A DNA stretch of 11,155 bases from Planctomycetia bacterium (GTDB lineage Bacteria; Planctomycetota; Planctomycetia; Gemmatales; Gemmataceae): contig SXHE01000381.1 of the NCBI GenBank assembly GCA_005773755.1, forward strand, positions 1 to 11,155. Reading direction: 5' to 3'. The notes beneath the pieces were generated by a model, which saw only the letters and a program-made list of their open reading frames with translations, made no database searches and was not told where the DNA came from. The first letter of the stretch is position 1; every line of letters begins with the position of its first letter. The position numbers and the translations under genes were made by a program. Shown here one piece after another: positions 5,879-11,155 of this stretch.

Positions 5879-8800
5879 ATGACTGACGTACAACCGGGGC
5901 AGGTGCTCACCGGCCCGCTGTTCGCCGAACCCGTTCGCGTCGAGACCGTGCAACCTTCGGCCTCCGGTGGGTTCACCCTCGGCGTGGTCGGCTTGACCAC
6001 CGAGAAGTTCCGCAAAGTCTCCCTCGACGCATCGCAACTCGCGCAACTCAAGGTCGTCACCGCGACCAGCGACTACGCCGGCGACGGCGCGCTCGTCCGC
6101 CTCGGCATCCAGGCCGACGCGCTCGGCATCGCCTACGAGTTCGATCCGTATTTCGCGCTCTCGATCTCGCGCGTCGATCCGCTGCCGCACCAGCTCGAAG
6201 CGGTCTACGACTACCTGCTCAAGCTCCCGCGGGTACGGTTCCTGCTCGCCGACGACGCGGGGGCCGGCAAGACGATCATGGCCGGGTTGCTCATCCGCGA
6301 GCTGAAGCTCCGCGGCCTCGTCCGGCGGGTGCTCATCGTGTGCCCGGCCAACCTCGCGTTCCAGTGGCAGCGCGAACTGAAAGAGAAGTTCGACGAGAAG
6401 TTCGTGGTCATGAAGGGGTCCGACATCCGAGAGCAGTTCGGCGTCAACCAGTGGGCCGATCAGGACCGGGTCATCACGTCGCTCGACCTCGCCAAGCGCA
6501 CGGACATCCTGCCGGGGTTGAAGCAGGCCCGGTGGGACCTGGTCATCGTGGACGAGGCCCACCGCATGTCGTGGTCGCCGCCGGCCAAGAAGACCGCCCG
6601 GTACGCGCTCGGCGAGCTGCTCCGCGACTCCACCGACCACCTGCTGTTGCTCACCGCGACGCCGCACAAGGGCGACCCGGAGAACTTCCGCCTGTTCCTG
6701 CAACTGCTCGACCCGGACGTGTACGCGGACGCGACCTCCATCAAGGAGGCCATGAACCGCGGCCGGGCACCGTTCTACCTGCGGCGCACCAAAGAGAAGA
6801 TGGTCTTCTTCCCGGAGCGCCAGCCGGACGGCTCGTGGAAGGCCAAGCCGATCTTCACCAAGCGCATCCCGCGGACGGTGGACTTCCACATCGACGGCGA
6901 CGAGCACGAGTTGTACCGCGCCGTGACCAAGTTCGTGAAGAAGCAGAGCGCCGCCGCGGCCGGCAGCGACAACCCGCAGGCGCGGGCCGTCGGGTTCCTC
7001 ATGGCCCTGTTCCAGCGCCGGCTGGCGTCCAGCACGTTCTCCCTGCGGTCGTCGCTCACGAACCGGGCCGAGCGGCTGGACAGCGCCCTCAAGAAGGCGC
7101 TCAACACACCCATACCGGACGACCTGCCGGACGCGGACGAACTGGACGAAATGGACGACGACGAGCGCGACCGGCTCGAAGCCAAGATCGCCGCGGCCAC
7201 GCTCGCGAAGAACGCCGATCAGGTGCGGAACGAGATCGCCGAGCTGCGCGACCTCGCGGGGCAGGCGAAGTGCGTGGAAGACGCACAGACCGAAACCAAA
7301 CTGTGCAAGTTGAAGGACCTGCTGAAGAGCGAGGGGTTTTTCGACGACCCGCGGAAGCGGCTGCTCATCTTCACCGAGTTCCGCGACACCCTGAACTACC
7401 TCGTCAAGGTGCTGAAGGACGACTGGAAGTTCACCGTCGGGTTCATCCACGGCGGGATGCACGCGGGCGAACCCAAAGACCCGCAGCCGGGCACGCGACT
7501 GCACGCCGAGGCCCAGTTCAAGTCGGGCGACATCCAGATTCTGGTCGCGACCGAAGCCGCGGGCGAGGGGATCAACCTCCAGTGCTGCCACGTCCTGTTC
7601 AACTACGACATCCCGTGGAACCCGAACCGGCTCGAACAGCGCATGGGCCGCATCCACCGGTACGGCCAGACCGAAGACTGCCTCATCTTCAACTTCGTCG
7701 CCACCAACACCATCGAGGGCAGCGTCCTCCGCAAGCTGCTGGAGAAGTTGCAGGAGATCCGCAACGCGCTGGACGACGACGCGGTATTCAACGTGGTCGG
7801 CGAGGTGCTGCCCGCGGCGCAGATCGAGCGCGTGCTGCGCGACTACTACGCCGGCAAGCTGAGCGGCGACGACCTCGAAGACGAACTCCTCAAGGACGTG
7901 GACGAGGGGCACTTCCGCGCCATCTGCAAGAACGCCCTCGAAGGGCTGGCGTCCAAGAAACTGAACCTGAACATGCTCGTCGAGCGGAAGGCCAAGGCGC
8001 AGGAGCGGCGGGTGGTGCCGGAGACCATCGCCCGGTTCCTCGCGGAGGCGGCGGCGCGCGTCCCGTTCGCGCTCAAGCCGTTCGCCCAACTGCCGCACAC
8101 GTTCGACCCGCCGAAGACCCCGCACGCGCTCCAGCAGTACGAGACCGCGGCCGACTGGAAGTTGCCCGTCATCAAGGACAAGTACGACCGGTTCACCACC
8201 GAGCGCGACACCGCCAAGACCCACAACCTCGAATGGGTCACGCCGGGGCACCCGCTGTTCGAGGCGGTGCGGCGGCACACCGTCGTGATCGCCCGGCCGG
8301 ACCTCGCGCGCGGGGCGTGCTTCTACTCGCTCCGCCACGACGAACCGGCCCGGCTCGACTTCTACCGGGCGAAAGTCGTGGACGGACTGGGCCAGACGGC
8401 CCACGAGCGGCTGTTCGTCGTTCACACCGCGGCCGACGGCTGCACCACGCCCGCGGAACCCGGCGCGCTCAACGACTTCGTTCCCGCCAAACCGGTGCCC
8501 GCCGAACTTCCGGCGATCGCGTTCGCCGACGAACCCCTGGCGTGGCTCCAGACCGGCGCGCTCGACGAGTTCCTGAAGGAGGTCGCGGACGAGCGCGTCG
8601 CCGAAGTCAAGCGCGTCGAGGATCACGTCGAGTTGTCGCTAAAGGAGCTGCTCCACAAGGCCGACGAAGAGATCGGCCGGGCGCAGGAGGCCGTGGACGA
8701 GAAGCACGGCGGCGCGGAAGGGCGACTCACGCAGGCCAACAGCAAGTACGACGACCTCGAGCGCCGCCGCAACCAGCGCCGCGAAGAGCTGGTGCGGCAG

Positions 8801-9274
8801 CGGTCCCTCACCCTGCAAGGCGTCGAGCGCGTCACCGCCGTGCTGATCCTACCGCACCCGGAGCGCGAGTCGCCGGAGATCAAGAACCTCAAGGTGAACC
8901 CGGAGACCGAGAAGCGGGCGATGGACGCGGTCATGGCCTACGAGACCGCCGCGAACCGCGTGCCCGAAGACGTCAGCGCCCAGAACCTCGGCTACGACAT
9001 CAGCAGCATGAACCCGGCGTCCGGTGAACTGCGCCTCATCGAGGTGAAGGGCATCGGCGCGCCGACCGGCACCGTGTTCCTCACCCCCAACGAGCGCCGG
9101 GTGGCCGACGACCGCCGCGATTGTTATTGGTTGTACGTCGTCACCGATTGCAACGCGATGCCCGTCGTGAAGACGTTCGCGGACCCGGCCCGCTTCCCCT
9201 GGGCCGAGGTGACGGCCGTGAAGCACTACCAACTGAGCGTGACCGCGATGGCACCGGGAGGCAACCCGTCGTGA
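5879..9274 (+). CDS. drmD: SNF2-family helicase with C-terminal DUF3883, DISARM DrmD-like
   Basis: This 1,131-residue protein has all SNF2/superfamily 2 helicase motifs: Walker A LADDAGAGKTIMAG (K131), DEAH at 225-228, TATPHKG at 259-265, a helicase C-terminal half from about residue 494, VATEAAGEGINLQ, and motif VI QRMGRIHRYGQ starting at residue 587. A charged, probably coiled-coil stretch lies at about 920-985, followed by a DUF3883-like domain (about 1020-1125). The order and length fit DrmD, the SNF2-like helicase of DISARM class 1, which restricts phage DNA together with a methylase; DISARM acts on unmethylated incoming DNA. The ATG at 5879 is the first in frame before well-conserved sequence and has no strong ribosome binding site. 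The stop overlaps the fic start, and the DUF1156 methylase follows. Other defence islands carry related SNF2-DUF3883 helicases, so the DISARM label depends on drmA, drmB and drmC beyond the right edge. Confidence 0.93.
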   Translation: MTDVQPGQVLTGPLFAEPVRVETVQPSASGGFTLGVVGLTTEKFRKVSLDASQLAQLKVVTATSDYAGDGALVRLGIQADALGIAYEFDPYFALSISRVDPLPHQLEAVYDYLLKLPRVRFLLADDAGAGKTIMAGLLIRELKLRGLVRRVLIVCPANLAFQWQRELKEKFDEKFVVMKGSDIREQFGVNQWADQDRVITSLDLAKRTDILPGLKQARWDLVIVDEAHRMSWSPPAKKTARYALGELLRDSTDHLLLLTATPHKGDPENFRLFLQLLDPDVYADATSIKEAMNRGRAPFYLRRTKEKMVFFPERQPDGSWKAKPIFTKRIPRTVDFHIDGDEHELYRAVTKFVKKQSAAAAGSDNPQARAVGFLMALFQRRLASSTFSLRSSLTNRAERLDSALKKALNTPIPDDLPDADELDEMDDDERDRLEAKIAAATLAKNADQVRNEIAELRDLAGQAKCVEDAQTETKLCKLKDLLKSEGFFDDPRKRLLIFTEFRDTLNYLVKVLKDDWKFTVGFIHGGMHAGEPKDPQPGTRLHAEAQFKSGDIQILVATEAAGEGINLQCCHVLFNYDIPWNPNRLEQRMGRIHRYGQTEDCLIFNFVATNTIEGSVLRKLLEKLQEIRNALDDDAVFNVVGEVLPAAQIERVLRDYYAGKLSGDDLEDELLKDVDEGHFRAICKNALEGLASKKLNLNMLVERKAKAQERRVVPETIARFLAEAAARVPFALKPFAQLPHTFDPPKTPHALQQYETAADWKLPVIKDKYDRFTTERDTAKTHNLEWVTPGHPLFEAVRRHTVVIARPDLARGACFYSLRHDEPARLDFYRAKVVDGLGQTAHERLFVVHTAADGCTTPAEPGALNDFVPAKPVPAELPAIAFADEPLAWLQTGALDEFLKEVADERVAEVKRVEDHVELSLKELLHKADEEIGRAQEAVDEKHGGAEGRLTQANSKYDDLERRRNQRREELVRQRSLTLQGVERVTAVLILPHPERESPEIKNLKVNPETEKRAMDAVMAYETAANRVPEDVSAQNLGYDISSMNPASGELRLIEVKGIGAPTGTVFLTPNERRVADDRRDCYWLYVVTDCNAMPVVKTFADPARFPWAEVTAVKHYQLSVTAMAPGGNPS
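9256..9261 (+). promoter_or_regulatory. Ribosome binding site of the Fic gene
   Basis: GGGAGG inside the last helicase codons lies 9 bases before an in-frame GTG (9271) and 12 before the ATG (9274). It supports a start at this point rather than at the upstream ATG at 9121 in the same frame. The GTG overlaps the helicase TGA by four bases and has the better spacing, so it is a real alternative start. Confidence 0.5.
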
Positions 9275-10335
9275 TGACCCTTCGCCGCTTCGACCAACCG
9301 CCCGCGAGCGTGCCCACGGCGACCGCGTGGTACCTCACGGACCTCGGTGAGGCGAAGGGGAAGCAGGAGCTGTTCACCAAACAGTCGCCCCAGAAGCTCA
9401 AAGCTCTGCGCGAGCACGCGCTGATCGAAAGCGCGGTGTCGTCGAACCGCATTGAGGGGGTTGAGGTCGATGCGGCGCGGGTCGGCACCGTTGTGTTCGG
9501 GAAGGCGCTGCTCCGCGACCGCGACGAGGAGGAGGTGCGCGGGTACCGGCACGCGCTCGAACTGATCCACACCCGCGGGGCCGACCTGCCCCTCACCGAA
9601 GACACCATCAAGCAGTTGCACAGCCTGTCGCGGGGCGGGGTCGGCGACGCGGGCCAGTACAAGCGGCACGACAACGACATCATCGAGGTGATCCCCAACC
9701 GCGGGCGCGAGGTCCGGTTCCGCACCGTGCGCGTCGCGGACACGCCCGCGTTCATGGCCGAACTCGTCGCGCGCTGGGACACCGTGCTCCGCACCCGTAC
9801 CGTTCACCCGCTCGTCGCGATGGGGGCGTTCAACCTCGATTTCCTCTGCGTCCACCCGTTCCGCGACGGCAACGGCCGCACGTCCCGCTTGCTGTTCCTG
9901 CTCCAGTGCTACCACCTCGGCTTCGAGGTGGGCCGCTACATCAGCCTCGAGCGCCTCGTCGAAGCGAACAAGGAGCGCTACTACGAGACCCTCAAGTTCA
10001 GTTCCGCCGGCTGGCACGAGGGCAAACACGACCACTGGCCGTACACCAACTACCTGCTGTACACGCTCCTCGACGCCTCCAAAGAGTTCGAGCGCCGGGT
10101 CGGCGACACGGCCTCACCGCGAGGATCGAAGACGGCACTCGTGCTGAGCGCCATCGACCGACGCACCGGCAACTTTCAGGTCGGGGACCTGCAACGCGAC
10201 TGCCCCGGCGTCGGTCTCGATCTCATTCGCGGGGTGTTGAAGAAGAGGCAAGCCGAAGGGCAAGTCGCGTGCGTCACCAAAGGGCGAAACGCCCAGTGGA
10301 AGAAGACCGCGAAGTGGAAACTGGGTACTACCTAA
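9274..10335 (+). CDS. Fic-family AMP-transferase with winged-helix-like C-terminus
   Basis: This 353-residue protein has the complete Fic active-site motif HPFRDGNGRTSR at 194-205, with catalytic H194. It also has an N-terminal inhibitory-helix motif, S57-NRI-E61-G62, that fits (S/T)xxxE(G/N), so it is a self-inhibited class II Fic protein. Such enzymes usually transfer AMP from ATP to a hydroxyl group on a target protein. A flap sequence precedes the motif (IIEVIPNRGREVRFRTV), and the last about 80 residues (LVLSAIDRRTGNFQVGDLQRD onward) look like a winged-helix domain. The start overlaps the helicase stop (TGATG) and the methylase begins 30 bases after its stop, so it is embedded in the operon and probably translationally coupled to the helicase. 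Fic is not a standard DISARM component; it may be a regulator, an abortive-infection effector or a passenger. The target is unknown. Confidence 0.94.
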   Translation: MTLRRFDQPPASVPTATAWYLTDLGEAKGKQELFTKQSPQKLKALREHALIESAVSSNRIEGVEVDAARVGTVVFGKALLRDRDEEEVRGYRHALELIHTRGADLPLTEDTIKQLHSLSRGGVGDAGQYKRHDNDIIEVIPNRGREVRFRTVRVADTPAFMAELVARWDTVLRTRTVHPLVAMGAFNLDFLCVHPFRDGNGRTSRLLFLLQCYHLGFEVGRYISLERLVEANKERYYETLKFSSAGWHEGKHDHWPYTNYLLYTLLDASKEFERRVGDTASPRGSKTALVLSAIDRRTGNFQVGDLQRDCPGVGLDLIRGVLKKRQAEGQVACVTKGRNAQWKKTAKWKLGTT

Positions 10336-10359
10336 TTAATTAGGTACGGAATTAGGTAC
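10329..10359. repeat. AT-rich 18-bp palindrome plus direct repeat at the fic/methylase junction
   Basis: TACCTAATTAATTAGGTA (10329-10346) is a perfect palindrome that contains the fic stop codon. Its right arm recurs three bases later: AATTAGGTAC at 10338-10347 and 10350-10359, a 12-base period. The methylase ATG follows at 10366, with AGG at 10354-10356 as the only ribosome binding site candidate. No T-tract follows, so a rho-independent terminator is unlikely. An operator for a dimeric regulator, or alternative hairpins controlling methylase translation, are plausible. Confidence 0.7.
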
Positions 10360-10365
10360 TGTTGC

Positions 10366-11155
10366 ATGATCCCCAAGAACTGCAAGCGGCTGGCCGAAGT
10401 GGACTTCCCCATCGCGGTCGTGTCCGCGCACGCGGCCCGCGAGAAGTCCATTCGCCACGGGCACCCGTCCACGCTGCACCTGTGGTGGGCGCGGCGACCG
10501 CTGGCCGCGTGTCGGTCCATGCTCCTCGCCCTGCTGCTCCCCGATCCGGTCGATCCGCTGTGCCCGCCGGCGTTCAAGGCGAAGGCCCGCGAGTTCCTCC
10601 AGATCATCGGCAACTGTCGCGACTTCGAGGGTACCGATCTCTCGTTGCGCCGGGCGATCCTCAAGTTCATCGGCGAGTTCGCCAACTGGGACAACGCCGG
10701 TGTGCCGGATTACCTCGAAGCCGGCCGCGGGCTGGTCAAGGCCGCGCACCCGGACGAAGACCCGCTCGTCGTGGACCCGTTCGCCGGCGGCGGCTCGATC
10801 CCGCTCGAAGCGCTGCGGCTCGGTTGCGAAGCGTTCGCCAGCGACCTGAACCCGGTCGCGTGCCTCATCAACAAGGTGCTGCTCGAAGACATCCCGCGCC
10901 ACGGCCTCGAACTGGCGGAGCAACTGCGCGCGGCGGGCGCGAAGGTGAAGGCCGCGGCCGAAAAGGAACTCGCCGACTTCTACCCGCCGGACGCGGACGG
11001 GGCCAAGCCCATCGCCTACCTGTGGGCGCGCACGGTGCGGTGCGAGTCCAGCGGCTGCGGCGCGGAAATCCCCCTGATGAAGTCCTTCTGGCTCTCGAAG
11101 AAGGAAAGCCGCTACCGCGCGCTCCGTCCCATTCTCCCCCCCTCCCTTCAGGGAG
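10366..11155 (+). CDS. drmMI: DUF1156 adenine-specific DNA methylase, N-terminal part (DISARM DrmMI-like), open at right edge
   Basis: The frame stays open from the ATG at 10366 to the window end (263 codons). The first about 60 residues are DUF1156: FPIAVVSAHAAREKSIRHGH, then LHLWWARRPLAACR. The SAM-binding motif I is DPFAGGGSIPLEALRLG (about residues 138-154), followed by ASDLNPVA. A zinc-ribbon-like pair occurs in VRCESSGCGAEIPL. The catalytic (D/N)PPY motif has not been reached. Proteins of this type, COG1743-like, methylate adenine N6; in DISARM the methylase marks host DNA as self. The gene is 30 bases after fic and probably in the same operon. The last codons (LPPSLQG) fall in a C-rich hairpin that does not look like family sequence. 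The assignment as a DUF1156 methylase is firm; drmMI is less sure because DUF1156 methylases occur in other defence loci too. Confidence 0.88.
   Translation, partial: MIPKNCKRLAEVDFPIAVVSAHAAREKSIRHGHPSTLHLWWARRPLAACRSMLLALLLPDPVDPLCPPAFKAKAREFLQIIGNCRDFEGTDLSLRRAILKFIGEFANWDNAGVPDYLEAGRGLVKAAHPDEDPLVVDPFAGGGSIPLEALRLGCEAFASDLNPVACLINKVLLEDIPRHGLELAEQLRAAGAKVKAAAEKELADFYPPDADGAKPIAYLWARTVRCESSGCGAEIPLMKSFWLSKKESRYRALRPILPPSLQG
11142..11155. repeat. Short inverted repeat at the right edge
   Basis: CTCCCT (11142-11147) and AGGGAG (11150-11155) form a perfect 6-bp stem with a two-base loop, preceded by a run of C (11135-11142). The window ends on the last stem base, as expected if the available sequence breaks at a repeated element. 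Confidence 0.5.

Noticed and set aside
5750..8626. A 958-residue open frame on the minus strand opposite the helicase
   Set aside because: It is a GC-driven antisense shadow: arginine-, valine- and glutamate-rich with no recognisable domain, while the plus strand has all helicase motifs in order.
6340..9027. An 895-residue open frame on the plus strand within the helicase gene
   Set aside because: It is the helicase sequence read in another frame, dominated by R, P, A and G, without motifs.
9121..9273. Upstream start that would lengthen the Fic protein by 51 residues
   Set aside because: It lies inside the conserved helicase C-terminus, adds arginine-rich sequence unlike Fic proteins, and a GGGAGG site supports the start at 9271/9274.
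10329..10346. Palindrome as a rho-independent terminator after fic
   Set aside because: The stem is AT-rich and no T-run follows; the methylase starts only 20 bases later, so termination here would cut the operon.
1..11155. CRISPR array, tRNA, rRNA, transposase or integrase
   Set aside because: Scanning by eye found no regularly spaced repeats, no tRNA-like cloverleaf and no transposase or integrase motifs on either strand.

Overview
The window looks like chromosomal DNA of a Gemmata-like planctomycete. It is GC-rich. Most genes lack strong Shine-Dalgarno sites. The largest protein carries the short N-terminal motif LEVTALEERVVP, followed by extracellular beta-domains, a layout I associate with Gemmataceae surface or secreted proteins. 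The taxonomic call is inference from these traits.

Left half (1-5684, minus strand): a polymorphic-toxin locus. One gene of about 1,577 codons (5573 down to 840) encodes a Calx-beta domain, several PKD-type domains, a long helical segment and a Hint autoprocessing domain. Its C-terminal tip of about 244 residues has cytidine-deaminase-like HxE and PC...C motifs. Twenty bases downstream, with a good ribosome binding site, is a 207-residue TPR protein (819 down to 196), the best candidate for the immunity protein. Past it, running off the left edge, is a second copy of the sequence that leads into the Hint domain. It is about 89% identical by hand count to 1952-2061, and the reading frame across the Hint entry is preserved. 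The toxin tip and TPR gene are visibly lower in GC than the trunk. Together these look like an exchangeable toxin/immunity module followed by an orphan (silent) Hint-toxin cassette.

Middle (5685-5878): a divergent intergenic region of about 190 bases. It carries two adjacent 7-bp inverted repeats, one enclosing a TATAAC box, upstream of the rightward operon.

Right half (5879-11155, plus strand): an anti-phage operon of DISARM class 1 type. It holds a SNF2-like helicase with a C-terminal DUF3883 domain (DrmD-like), a Fic-family AMP-transferase whose start overlaps the helicase stop, and the N-terminal part of a DUF1156 adenine-specific DNA methylase (DrmMI-like), which is open at the right edge. 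The core DISARM genes drmA, drmB and drmC are not in the window, so system membership is inferred from two of its genes. The unusual points are the Fic gene between helicase and methylase, and an 18-bp AT-rich palindrome plus a direct repeat at the fic/methylase junction.
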